Origin: an uncultured Lachnospiraceae bacterium | Lineage (GTDB): Bacteria > Bacillota > Clostridia > Lachnospirales > Lachnospiraceae | Reading direction: 5' to 3' | Length of the DNA stretch: 30,114 bases | Assembly (NCBI GenBank): GCA_910579495.1 | Contig: CAJTVD010000050.1 | Location: 1 to 30,114, forward strand | Notes under the pieces: generated by a model | The model's database searches: none | What the model was told of the DNA's origin: nothing | Seen by the model: the letters and a program-made list of their open reading frames with translations, nothing else | Translations under genes and position numbers: made by a program | Part shown: in pieces, positions 1 through 6,579 of the stretch | Numbering within the stretch: the stretch's first letter is position 1 | Layout of the letters: every line of letters begins with the position of its first letter

Positions 1-36
1 CTCATTTTTCAGCATACGCTTGATTTTGTCGCTCAT
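1..36 (-). CDS. 5' end of an unidentified minus-strand gene (partial)
   Basis: Reading the minus strand from an ATG at 36 gives MSDKIKRMLKNE, open to the window edge. A purine-rich stretch (GGGGCAGGGAAACC) lies directly upstream and could serve as ribosome site. The frame is also open upstream, back to a stop near 145, without an ATG, so the start could be earlier at a TTG. The Lys/Arg-rich residues and the different base use suggest the edge of a neighbouring, possibly mobile, element. Twelve residues are too few for a family call. Confidence 0.3.
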   Translation of the reverse strand, partial: MSDKIKRMLKNE

Positions 37-156
37 GGTTTCCCTGCCCCGCAAGCGTCCTTTCTCGTCGCGCTCCCTTGAACGGACGATATACGCTATT
101 TTGCCGCCCTTGCTCCAAAAGCGAGCTTGTAAAGAGATACGGCGCGGTTATAAGCA

Positions 157-198
157 GAAGCGGCAAAAGCCTTGAAAATCAAGGATTCCTGCCGCTTC
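157..198. other. Strong two-part hairpin
   Basis: GAAGCGGCA (157-165) pairs with TGCCGCTTC (190-198). Inside it, CCTTGA (170-175) pairs with TCAAGG (179-184) around AAA. No T-run follows on either strand, so it is not a textbook terminator. It may be an RNA element or a structured end of the neighbouring element. The rest of 199-389 is AT-rich and holds no gene I can support; there is a good AAGGAGGG at 349-356 but no in-frame start at normal spacing. Confidence 0.4.
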
Positions 199-389
199 CT
201 ATAAAGACCTGTGAGAAGTTATAAGACGATTTCCGTCTATAAAATTAATAAAAAATTTGATTAAAATTTGAAAATAGTCTAAACTTTTTGCCTCTTTGGT
301 ACGAAATATATAGTAAGAAAGTACTAGACGCTATTGAAATACGTTTCCAAGGAGGGATTGTCGCAGCAAACGGATTTTCGAGTATTTTT

Positions 390-620
390 ATGGTGCAGTC
401 AGTAGCGGCTGTTCCTGGTGTTGGCAAAGTAAAACGTGAACATTATAATGCAGCCCAATTTGAGGCTGGCGGGAAAAATTCCAATGGCTCTTTTGCAAAG
501 ATATTGGAAAGCGCAAAAGAAGAAACCAGGAATTCTTCTATGGATTGCCATACAACCACATATGGGCGCGACTGCCAGATACGGACGTTCCTTTACCAAT
601 CCGGCGAATACCGCTTCTGA
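390..620 (+). CDS. Small hypothetical protein (76 aa)
   Basis: I do not recognise the family with certainty. The frame is open from a TTG at 288. The first ATG at 390 gives a 76-residue hydrophilic protein beginning MVQSVAAVPGVG and ending in an aromatic-rich tail (CHTTTYGRDCQIRTFLYQ followed by SGEYRF), which looks conserved rather than random. No membrane segment or signal peptide is present. The AAGGAGGG at 349-356 is too far upstream for this ATG, so the start is uncertain, and the gene may have lost its original 5' end. Support for a real gene comes from the perfect intrinsic terminator 21 bases after its stop codon. Confidence 0.5.
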   Translation: MVQSVAAVPGVGKVKREHYNAAQFEAGGKNSNGSFAKILESAKEETRNSSMDCHTTTYGRDCQIRTFLYQSGEYRF

Positions 621-641
621 AACAGTGTTCAGGTGAACATC

Positions 642-682
642 AAAACAGGCTTTGGGGGATATTCCCAAAGCCTGTTTTGGTT
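642..682 (+). terminator. Perfect 15-bp hairpin terminator
   Basis: AAAACAGGCTTTGGG (642-656) is exactly complementary to CCCAAAGCCTGTTTT (664-678) with a 7-base loop. The A-run before and T-run after make it work in either direction. It closes the small gene ending at 620. Confidence 0.85.
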
Positions 683-732
683 GGCAGGTACAATGTATAT
701 TTTGGCGTTAACTATTCAGCCCAGAAATTTGC

Positions 733-764
733 ACTTTGCTGCAAAGTCCGTGAGCGTGCATAAA
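733..764 (+). promoter_or_regulatory. Palindrome over a possible promoter
   Basis: ACTTTGC (733-739) and GCAAAGT (741-747) form a perfect palindrome around one T. It overlaps a weak -35 (TTGCTG, 736-741), followed after 17 bases by CATAAA (759-764) as a possible -10. The site lies 23 to 54 bases before the start of the helix-turn-helix gene at 787, so self-regulation is possible. The promoter match is poor and this remains inference. Confidence 0.35.
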
Positions 765-786
765 TTTAGCCAAGAGGGAATATTGG

Positions 787-1527
787 ATGGATTTGATAGA
801 AAGGGATATTTATGCCCTAATCTGTAGCAATGATGGTATAAAAGCAAAGGAAATTGCTTCAAAATTAAACAGGGACAGAAAGGCTGTAAACCACTACCTT
901 TATTCCTCCCCCTTTATGCGTGAGCTATGTTATCAGGATGGGGCGTACAACTGGCATGGGTATATCCGCCAGGCAAGGCCTCACAGGGGGTTGGAGGAAT
1001 TCTGCGGTTTTTATTCCCTGGTGCCGGAATTCCTGGCATTGGGGGAGGAAGAGTGGCTGGAACTTTTGAAGGCAGGGTGCAGAAAGATTGGGCGGAACCT
1101 GAACGATGCCAGGGGGTTGTTCCACTCCTTTACGGATACCGCACGGACAATGAGGGCTTTGTTCCGGGATTTGGGGGATGTGGCGTTTGGGGAATGGGAG
1201 ATTGCGTTTGAACTGCGCATCAAAAAGGCACGCTGGATCAGAATTTATGGGGATGTGCTAGTGATAACCCAAAGGTATGTATTTTCCCTGGAATTCAAAA
1301 TGAAAGATAAAATAGAGGAAGAAGAGGTTTTACAGGCTGCCAAGTATGGGGAATACCTGGAGGTCTTATTTGGGCCGGGCTATGATGTGATACCTGCGCT
1401 TGTGCTCACAAGGGCGGAAGATTTGTATCGGTACGTGGATTTAAGAGGGACGACCGCACAGATCCCTGTGTGTTCGGGGGATATGCTTTTTAATATTTTT
1501 GACGAATATCTGGGATTTTTGGATTAA
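787..1527 (+). CDS. Winged-helix protein with PD-(D/E)XK-like nuclease domain
   Basis: This is a 246-residue soluble protein. Residues 5-55 read as a helix-turn-helix/winged-helix domain (GIKAKEIASKLNRDRKAVNHYLY). Residues 135-225 look like the restriction-endonuclease fold: an Asp in a beta-strand (D156, IYGDVLVI), then SLEFKMKDK with E169 and K171, then a helix and the strand VIPALVLT. The same D...ExK followed by VxPxLVLT layout occurs in the N-terminal domain of DUF2075 helicase proteins; here no helicase follows. The start ATG has AGAGGGA upstream. It could be a DNA repair or defence nuclease or a DNA-binding regulator that no longer cuts. No partner gene such as a methylase is nearby, so its role is unknown. 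Confidence 0.65.
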   Translation: MDLIERDIYALICSNDGIKAKEIASKLNRDRKAVNHYLYSSPFMRELCYQDGAYNWHGYIRQARPHRGLEEFCGFYSLVPEFLALGEEEWLELLKAGCRKIGRNLNDARGLFHSFTDTARTMRALFRDLGDVAFGEWEIAFELRIKKARWIRIYGDVLVITQRYVFSLEFKMKDKIEEEEVLQAAKYGEYLEVLFGPGYDVIPALVLTRAEDLYRYVDLRGTTAQIPVCSGDMLFNIFDEYLGFLD

Positions 1528-1672
1528 ACCTTCCGCGCCATTTGGCGCCGGGGGTCTGAAAACCTGCCGGTTGGGGCAGTATACTGGATACAGGTAAAAA
1601 GGGCGTGCTATTGGGAAATGGTTGGGGGAGAGGGAACGGTTTGCAGGTTTTGTGGAAAGGATCAGGTAAAAA

Positions 1673-2566
1673 ATGTTTAAAAAAATAATTGCGTTTGCCA
1701 TGGCAGTTTTGCTGGCGTTGATGGCAGCGGGCTGCTATGCCCGTCCCAACAGCAGGGGGTATGTCTTTTTGACACCAGGGCAAAGGGCGTTTAATGAGAC
1801 AGTGGACGCTTTCTTCCAGGCGGTTGATGAAAGAGATAAGGAGGCAGTAAGGGAGCTGTTTGCCCCGTATGCGCTGGAAGAGATGGCGATGGATTTTGAA
1901 GAGGAAATAGAACGTCTTTTTGCCTTTTATCCGGGTCCCACTCAGAACTGTGAGAGGGACGCTTTTGAGGCTTATAGTACCGGCAGCAGCGACCATGGTG
2001 TCAAGTCCAGGTATTATGGCCAGACTTTTGCGGTGGCCTGTGGGGGCATCACCTACTACTGCGATATCTATCTTGCAGCCAGAAATGACAAGGAGCCGGA
2101 TGCGGTTGGTATCTGGAAGGTGAGCCTGGTATCGGAAAAAGCAATCTGCAGCGAAGGGTTCCAGTTTCCCTCAGAGCCAGGGGTCTATGTTGTGGAAGAT
2201 GCACCGGGGGACTATGATACCAGGAGGATTGCCGGTTACCCGGAGGTATTTGTTCCTGTTGACAGGCACCTTACGGAGAAGGAAATTGTAGATTTTTTGG
2301 AGGAGGATGCCAGCTTTTCCCATTTCCGGGAGCGTTTTGGGGAACCCAATTCGGAAACCAGCCGCTATTCCAGATACGCTTATGAGTTGGAGGAGAAGGA
2401 AGGGGAAAAAAGGTATGCAATCCTGGCTGTCCGCAACAGGGAGGAAGGGGGAAAAGAATCCGAGGCCTACGAAAAGGGAACGGTTTGGCGGGTTGCGGTG
2501 CATAATGAGACAGAAATTGGCTGGCTGTATGTTCTCTGGGGAGAGGAGAAATGGGAGGGCGGGTGA
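1673..2566 (+). CDS. Lipoprotein, DUF5104-like
   Basis: The 297-residue protein begins with a lipoprotein signal: positive MFKK, a hydrophobic stretch, and lipobox MAAGC with the lipidated Cys at 21. It should be exported by Sec, lipidated by Lgt, cut by LspA and held on the outer face of the membrane. The mature part has no further membrane segment. It is rich in acidic residues and aromatics, with the pattern GIWKVSLVSEKAI near residue 150 that resembles DUF5104 lipoproteins of Clostridia. No catalytic motif is evident and its function is unknown. GGAAAGGATCAGG precedes the ATG. The gene is separated by about 145 bases from the upstream gene and probably ends its own transcript before 2640. 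Confidence 0.7.
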   Translation: MFKKIIAFAMAVLLALMAAGCYARPNSRGYVFLTPGQRAFNETVDAFFQAVDERDKEAVRELFAPYALEEMAMDFEEEIERLFAFYPGPTQNCERDAFEAYSTGSSDHGVKSRYYGQTFAVACGGITYYCDIYLAARNDKEPDAVGIWKVSLVSEKAICSEGFQFPSEPGVYVVEDAPGDYDTRRIAGYPEVFVPVDRHLTEKEIVDFLEEDASFSHFRERFGEPNSETSRYSRYAYELEEKEGEKRYAILAVRNREEGGKESEAYEKGTVWRVAVHNETEIGWLYVLWGEEKWEGG

Positions 2567-2651
2567 TTTATGCGTACCCAAAGATTTTGCGGCAGAGTGC
2601 AAAGCCCTGGCTGATAGTTATAGTATTTCAGGATGAATGATGCGATAGTGC

Positions 2652-2680
2652 TTTTGTTTTTGCGTTTTTTATATTATAAT
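2652..2680 (+). promoter_or_regulatory. Probable promoter of the CofE-like gene
   Basis: A perfect -10 TATAAT occupies 2675-2680 in a T-rich tract. The -35 is weak (TTTTGT at 2652-2657, 17-base spacing). It lies 97 bases before the ATG at 2777. Confidence 0.5.
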
Positions 2681-2776
2681 AGAAAAGGTGGGGCCAGGGG
2701 CATAGTGAGAGATTGCAGGCGCCTGCCTGCCGGAATGTTGGCAGTTGCCGGAAATACGATCAAGGGAGAAGAGAAA

Positions 2777-3967
2777 ATGGAAAGAAAAGTAGGAACCGTA
2801 TCAAGAGGGATCCGCTGCCCTATTATCAGGGAAGGCGATAATCTGGTAAAAATCGTAACAGACAGTGTATTGGAGGCGGCGCTAAGCGAGGGCTTTGCCA
2901 TCCGGGACAGAGATGTGATTGCGGTGACAGAGTCTGTTGTGGCCAGGGCCCAGGGCAATTATGCATCAGTAGAAGCCATTGCGGAAGATGTGAGGGCAAA
3001 GCTGGGCGGGGAAACCATTGGTGTTATTTTTCCCATTTTGTCCAGAAACCGTTTTGCGATCTGCCTCAGGGGCATTGCCATGGGTGCGAAAAAGGTGGTG
3101 CTGATGCTCAGCTATCCCAGCGATGAGGTGGGGAATGAACTGGTATCCCTGGACCAGTTAGACCAGGCAGGGATCAATCCCTACAGTGACGTACTTACGT
3201 TAGAAAGATACCGGGAGCTTTTTGGGGAGAATAAGCATCCCTTTACAGGCGTGGACTATGTGGCTTATTATGGAGAATTGATTAAGGAAGCCGGGGCGGA
3301 GGTGGAAATCATCTTTGCCAATGACTGCCGCAGCATCCTGGCTTATACGGAAAATGTGTTAAATTGTGATATTCATACAAGGGCGCGGACGAAAAGGCTT
3401 TTGGAAGCAGCGGGCGCACGGGTGGTCGTGGGAATGGACGGCATTTTGACCAGCCCGGTAAAGGGGAGCGGCTGCAATGAGAAGTATGGGCTGCTTGGAT
3501 CCAATAAATCTACTGAAAACACCATCAAGCTCTTCCCCAGGGAGTGTACGGATTTGGTAATGAATATCCAGAAGGAGATCCTGGATAGGACAGGAAAGCA
3601 TGTGGAAGTGATGGTGTATGGGGACGGCGCATTTAAGGACCCAGTGGGAAAAATCTGGGAGCTTGCAGACCCTTGCGTATCCCCTGCCAGCACGCCGGGG
3701 CTGGAGGGCACGCCCAACGAAGTGAAGCTGAAATACCTGGCGGATAACGACTTTAAGGATTTGTCTGGGGAGGCGCTGAAGGAAGCGGTTTCCAACCGCA
3801 TCAGGGAAAAGAAGGAAAACCTGGTGGGAGATATGTCTTCCCAGGGAACCACCCCCAGGCGTCTGACGGATCTGATTGGATCTTTGTGTGACCTGACCAG
3901 CGGCTCCGGTGATAAGGGGACGCCGGTAATTCTGATTCAGGGTTATTTTGATAATTATGTGAGCTAA
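2777..3967 (+). CDS. CofE-like (F420-0:L-glutamate ligase family) protein
   Basis: The ATG at 2777 has GGGAGAAGAG in front of it and gives 396 residues. A longer frame from 2633 adds 48 unlike residues and covers the promoter, so I reject it. The sequence matches the CofE family (PF01996) in outline: an N-terminal SRGIRCPIIREGD, a DVIAVTESVVARAQG segment, the NRF region and the C-terminal GDMSSQGTTPRRLTDLIGS. True CofE adds glutamate to the deazaflavin F420, but most Clostridia do not make F420. In them this paralog probably ligates an amino acid to another substrate; the substrate is unknown. The gene stands alone between its own promoter and a strong terminator and has no visible link to the polysaccharide locus. 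Confidence 0.7.
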   Translation: MERKVGTVSRGIRCPIIREGDNLVKIVTDSVLEAALSEGFAIRDRDVIAVTESVVARAQGNYASVEAIAEDVRAKLGGETIGVIFPILSRNRFAICLRGIAMGAKKVVLMLSYPSDEVGNELVSLDQLDQAGINPYSDVLTLERYRELFGENKHPFTGVDYVAYYGELIKEAGAEVEIIFANDCRSILAYTENVLNCDIHTRARTKRLLEAAGARVVVGMDGILTSPVKGSGCNEKYGLLGSNKSTENTIKLFPRECTDLVMNIQKEILDRTGKHVEVMVYGDGAFKDPVGKIWELADPCVSPASTPGLEGTPNEVKLKYLADNDFKDLSGEALKEAVSNRIREKKENLVGDMSSQGTTPRRLTDLIGSLCDLTSGSGDKGTPVILIQGYFDNYVS

Positions 3968-3980
3968 TGCGCAAGAAGAA

Positions 3981-4025
3981 GCCGGAGGGCCAGCACTTAT
4001 TGGGGCGGCCTCCGGTTTTTCTTTT
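3981..4025 (+). terminator. Intrinsic terminator after the CofE-like gene
   Basis: CCGGAGG (3982-3988) pairs with CCTCCGG (4009-4015), extended by inner GCC/GGC pairing, and TTTTTCTTTT follows. Confidence 0.85.
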
Positions 4026-4099
4026 CCGGGGCTCATGATTTTTATTCAATACCCGTGTTTAGTCTGCAGAGCCAGGCGGCTTTACCCCTCTTCTTTTTC

Positions 4100-4139
4100 G
4101 GAGGGTACAAAGTAGCCCTCCAGACGAAAGAAAGGAGGG
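4100..4139 (+). promoter_or_regulatory. Switchable Shine-Dalgarno hairpins ahead of the toxin-like ORF
   Basis: CCCTCC (4116-4121) can pair either with GGAGGG at 4100-4105 or with GGAGGG at 4134-4139. The second GGAGGG is the ribosome site of the small ORF at 4147. The two pairings exclude each other, so the upstream copy can release the ribosome site. This fits the translational control known for type I toxin mRNAs. The pairing is seen in the sequence; the regulation is inferred. Confidence 0.5.
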
Positions 4140-4146
4140 TGATTCA

Positions 4147-4242
4147 ATGTATGTTACATATCAGCATTTGATTCAGATAGGTATACTCATTGTTGCCCTT
4201 GCTAATTTGATTTATCAGATTTACAAGGGAAAAAAGAAATAG
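4147..4242 (+). CDS. Holin-like type I toxin peptide (31 aa)
   Basis: The ATG at 4147 follows AAGGAGGGTGATTCA and opens a 31-residue peptide: a polar start (MYVTYQHLIQ), one hydrophobic helix (IGILIVALANLIYQIY) and a basic end (KGKKK). This is the layout of the putative holin-like toxins (Hol_Tox, TxpA-like) of Bacillota, which insert in the membrane and damage it when over-produced. The setting also matches: a very strong ribosome site that can be masked, and a convergent antisense RNA over the 3' end. It is too short for routine gene finders. It stands between the CofE terminator and the invertible segment. I am fairly sure of the family type; toxicity is inferred. Confidence 0.75.
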   Translation: MYVTYQHLIQIGILIVALANLIYQIYKGKKK

Positions 4243-4348
4243 CCGCCACTACCACCAATAGTGACGGCTTGCTTCTACAACGTAAAGTGTAGAGGTAAAA
4301 AAATCACAGTTGAGGGGTAGAGCTGCTTCTATGGCTTTCCCCTTTTCT
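4229..4348 (-). ncRNA. Antisense RNA antitoxin (predicted)
   Basis: The minus-strand promoter at 4355-4383 would start an RNA near 4348. It runs left and ends at the hairpin 4241-4269, followed on that strand by ATTTCTTTTTT. The RNA would be about 110-120 bases and overlaps the last codons and 3' untranslated part of the toxin-like gene, as in TxpA/RatA and BsrG/SR4 pairs. The plus strand also shows GGGG (4313-4316) pairing with CCCC (4339-4342) plus TTTT, a possible terminator for the toxin mRNA. Confidence 0.65.
4241..4269. terminator. Hairpin terminating the antisense RNA
   Basis: AGCCG-C-CACTA (4241-4251) pairs with TAGTG-A-CGGCT (4259-4269) with one mismatch. The run of T that follows lies on the minus strand, so it mainly ends the leftward antisense RNA. 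It overlaps the toxin stop codon. Confidence 0.75.
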
Positions 4349-4354
4349 ACGTCT

Positions 4355-4383
4355 AATATAGCATATCTACAATCCGATTTCAA
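4355..4383 (-). promoter_or_regulatory. Antisense RNA promoter
   Basis: On the minus strand TTGAAA (4378-4383) and TATATT (4355-4360) are spaced by exactly 17 bases, an almost ideal housekeeping promoter. It points at the 3' end of the toxin-like gene. Confidence 0.7.
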
Positions 4384-4597
4384 GAGCTTTTTTTATCTGG
4401 CAGGGTATGAGAGCAGACTGGCAGTGAGCGTGCTGTTTATGGGAAATATATTCTTCAGGAATTATCCGGATTCTGCATTGTGTGGCCTTTCATTGGAGGA
4501 AGTAAAGCTTATGCAGGTTGATAAGCAGGTATGTCTTTGAACCCAAAAGCCAATTTGTCACCATTTTTAGGAATATTATTAAATAGCGATGCAGAGT

Positions 4598-4638
4598 TAT
4601 CCGCAGGGATGGGGCCAGCCTGTCCTGCGGATATTTTT
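4598..4638 (+). terminator. Intrinsic terminator, gene of origin unclear
   Basis: TATCCGCAGG (4598-4607) is exactly complementary to CCTGCGGATA (4624-4633), followed by TTTTT. No convincing gene precedes it, so it may be left from a decayed gene between 4384 and 4597. The rest of 4384-4827 holds no gene I can support. Confidence 0.75.
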
Positions 4639-4827
4639 ATGGGAAGGAAAGAAATGTGATAAATATATAGTTTGGCATGTGGGTCTGTAGGGCATGCCAT
4701 TCCCGGCAAAATGAGCCAAGCCCAAAAAGCAAAGGGCAGGGCAAAGAAAATTTTATATCTCTTCATATCCCCGCGCAGGATTTGGGCACCGACCACAAAA
4801 AAGCATCACAAAAACAAGGAATAAAAG

Positions 4828-4880
4828 AACGTTGAGAATGTGAAAAAACACAGTGTTTATACGGATTCTCGGCGTTTTTT
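4828..4880. terminator. Bidirectional terminator left of the invertible segment
   Basis: AACGTTGAGAAT (4828-4839) pairs with ATTCTCGGCGTT (4865-4876) using two G-U pairs, and T6 follows on the plus strand (4875-4880). On the minus strand the pairing is followed by CTTTTATT. It can therefore stop leftward RNA coming from the invertible segment. Confidence 0.65.
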
Positions 4881-4990
4881 GATTCCCGGGCCAACCTAAA
4901 CCAGCTCATATGGGAGAGAAGAATTCTACTTTTTTATTGTACAGCAAGATTGGAATAACCGTCACTTGGCGGAAATGGAGTTTGATGGTA

Positions 4991-5023
4991 TTTTCGTAAA
5001 ATAACCTATTTTGCGAAAACATT
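4991..5023 (-). repeat. Left 33-bp inverted repeat (recombination site)
   Basis: The minus strand of these 33 bases is identical to the plus strand of 6547-6579. Each copy is itself a near-palindrome: 13-bp arms (TTTTCGTAAAATA and TATTTTGCGAAAA here) around ACC with one mismatch. That is the expected form of a tyrosine-recombinase core site with two monomer sites. Identity ends sharply at both edges. Confidence 0.9.
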
Positions 5024-5156
5024 TATCCCCCTCCCCGCCCAAGTGCTTGAAATACAGCTTATATGCCTGATAACACCTCCTATGCCGCCCCCAAATGACC
5101 ATTTTTTTGACGGCCATAGTTTTATTTTTCTTTTGCCCAAACTCCCAGTCCAACGT

Positions 5157-6287
5157 TCAGACTGCCAAGGGAGATGCGTTTCCTGAATAGGGGCACAGCT
5201 TTCCCATCAATTGTTTTTTCTGCTGCAGGGATGAGTGCACATATAGGTTCAAGGTTACTTTGATATCGCTGTGCCCAATGATTTCGCTGAGGCTCTTAAT
5301 GTCAAAGCCCAGTTCCATGCATCTGGTGGCAAAAGCGTGCCGCAGCATATGGAAATTAAAATAATCAATGCCGCAATCCTTCAATACCTTTTGGAAACGA
5401 TATTGAAGGGTACGGGGCTCCATCCATTTTCCCCTTACGCCCGCCAGGAGCGGAAAGGATGGTTCCTTTTCATGGATTTTCAAAATATGGGAAAGTGTGG
5501 GGGGAATCGGGATATCCCGCACAGAATCCGCAGTCTTGGGTGTTGATAAAAGCAGCTTTGTCTTATTTTTTTGGCCGTCATCCTCTTTTATCCGCTGAAG
5601 GCTGCCCCTCACATGGATCACCCCTGCTGTTAGGTCAATATCCCTCCAGGTAAGGGCGCATAGTTCTCCAATCCGCAATCCTGTGTGGAGTGCCGTTAAT
5701 ATTCCCAGGCTGGTATTATCCTGCACATTTTTCAGGAGATATCCCTCCAGCTTTGCCAGCGCAGGCTCTTCCGGGAACATAACTTTCCTTCTGCGCTCCC
5801 TGGGGACAGGGTTGGCGGGAACCGGCAGGCAAAGGCCGTTCTTTTTCCCTGTATGGGAAACTATTCTCTGTACCACACCGCATATATAAGCCAGATAGGT
5901 ATTTGACAGATCCTTTTTCTGTTCTTTTACAAAAGCCAAAAACCCCTCCAAAAACCTGCTGTCCACCTGGCAAAGGAATACCCCTTTGAAATAAGGAAGA
6001 ATATACTTCTCTGTTATCTGACGGTAAATTCCGTAAGTGCCTTCCTTCCAGCTATCCTTTTTGTCCGAAAGCCAGATGTTTGCCGCCTCTTCCACAGGTA
6101 TCATGCACCGTTCCTGGCGGTGGGAAACTTCCTTTCTGGCCTCTTCTAACTTCTCCCTTACCTCCTTGTAGGTTTTCCCATAAACAGAACGATACTTCCG
6201 GGTTTTCAGGGAAGATGCCGGATAGCTGACCCGCCCCTCCCATCTTCCATCTTTCCTCTTATAGATATTTTCACCTCTTTTGGGCAT
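5157..6287 (-). CDS. Tyrosine recombinase (site-specific integrase/invertase)
   Basis: This is a 376-residue enzyme. Residues 5-50 form the small DNA-binding domain seen in integrases (RGENIYKRKDGRWEGRV). Residues 62-160 form the SAM-like core-binding domain. The catalytic domain has all expected residues: R205 (HTGLR), K251 (TPKTADS), H313 and R316 (HMLRH), H339 (IIGHSD) and the nucleophile Y349 (NLYVH). The ATG at 6287 is preceded by AAGGAAGGAG, so translation should be efficient. The relatives are ICE/phage integrases, but here there is no cargo, no excisionase and no directly repeated att sites. The flanking sites are inverted, so the likely job is DNA inversion of its own segment. Its promoter is not clear; it must lie between 6288 and 6546 on the minus strand. 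Confidence 0.9.
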   Translation of the reverse strand: MPKRGENIYKRKDGRWEGRVSYPASSLKTRKYRSVYGKTYKEVREKLEEARKEVSHRQERCMIPVEEAANIWLSDKKDSWKEGTYGIYRQITEKYILPYFKGVFLCQVDSRFLEGFLAFVKEQKKDLSNTYLAYICGVVQRIVSHTGKKNGLCLPVPANPVPRERRRKVMFPEEPALAKLEGYLLKNVQDNTSLGILTALHTGLRIGELCALTWRDIDLTAGVIHVRGSLQRIKEDDGQKNKTKLLLSTPKTADSVRDIPIPPTLSHILKIHEKEPSFPLLAGVRGKWMEPRTLQYRFQKVLKDCGIDYFNFHMLRHAFATRCMELGFDIKSLSEIIGHSDIKVTLNLYVHSSLQQKKQLMGKLCPYSGNASPLAV

Positions 6288-6546
6288 TTTCGCTCTCCTT
6301 CCTTAATGTACAGACTTTTTGTAATCCGACGGTTCCATTGACGGTTATAAAATTTACCCCATGCACGGCTCTTCCGATTTTTTGCTGAAATACAGGATTT
6401 GGTATTTACCGAAATATACCCGGTAACAAAATATGGAAAAAAACAGTTGTATTTTTACCCCAAATGTGCTACTTTATATTTAAGTGGCTAGCAAAGCTAG
6501 TAAAAAAAGCATTTTTCTATATTTTACCTGTCCTATAATCAAAGTG
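6288..6546. promoter_or_regulatory. Control region inside the invertible segment
   Basis: There is no gene in these 259 AT-rich bases. They hold two direct copies of GACGGTT (6328-6334 and 6340-6346, 12-base period, about one helical turn) and the palindrome CTAGC-AAA-GCTAG (6488-6500), upstream of the rightward promoter. Both are plausible protein-binding sites for a regulator or the recombinase. The leftward promoter of the recombinase should also be here, but I cannot name a convincing one. Confidence 0.45.
6511..6539 (+). promoter_or_regulatory. Outward-facing invertible promoter
   Basis: A perfect -10 TATAAT is at 6534-6539. The -35 is weak (ATTTTT at 6511-6516, 17-base spacing), which suggests an activator or the palindrome at 6488-6500 helps. 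The start would fall at 6545-6547, the first bases of the right repeat, so the RNA begins with the recombination site itself. Confidence 0.65.
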
Positions 6547-6579
6547 AATGTTTTCGCAAAATAGGTTATTTTACGAAAA
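6547..6579 (+). repeat. Right 33-bp inverted repeat (recombination site)
   Basis: This is identical to the complement of 4991-5023. The arms TTTTCGCAAAATA and TATTTTACGAAAA surround GGT. It separates the invertible promoter from the operon leader. Confidence 0.9.

Larger units (their letters stand above)
4991..6579. mobile_element. Invertible promoter segment with its own recombinase
   Basis: The segment is 1589 bp, bounded by perfect 33-bp inverted repeats. It holds one gene, a tyrosine recombinase on the minus strand, and a rightward promoter whose -10 ends 7 bases before the right repeat. Recombination between inverted sites flips the interval. In the orientation seen, the promoter fires right into the leader of the polysaccharide operon. 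After a flip it would fire left into about 110 bases and the bidirectional terminator 4828-4880, while the end then facing the operon (5024-5156) shows no promoter. The sequence shows the geometry. Inversion itself, and the on/off reading, are inference from known phase-variable polysaccharide switches. Confidence 0.8.

Noticed and set aside
2633..2776. N-terminal extension of the CofE-like protein
   Set aside because: It would read through the TATAAT promoter, is unlike the family, and the ATG at 2777 has a proper ribosome site.
4310..4540. 76-codon plus-strand ORF
   Set aside because: It starts inside the hairpin of the toxin/antisense region, lacks a ribosome site and has no recognisable features.
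4509..4796. 95-codon minus-strand ORF with a signal-like stretch (MKRYKIFFALPFAFWAW)
   Set aside because: It runs through the perfect terminator hairpin at 4598-4638, and its C-terminal half has no protein-like pattern; at most it is a decayed fragment.
4962..5153. 63-codon minus-strand ORF behind the recombinase
   Set aside because: It reads across the left recombination site, has no start context and resembles no protein; it is probably chance.
4991..6579. Integrative element (ICE or phage remnant) bounded by att sites
   Set aside because: Excision needs directly repeated sites; these are inverted. There is no excisionase, relaxase or other cargo, so inversion explains the layout better.
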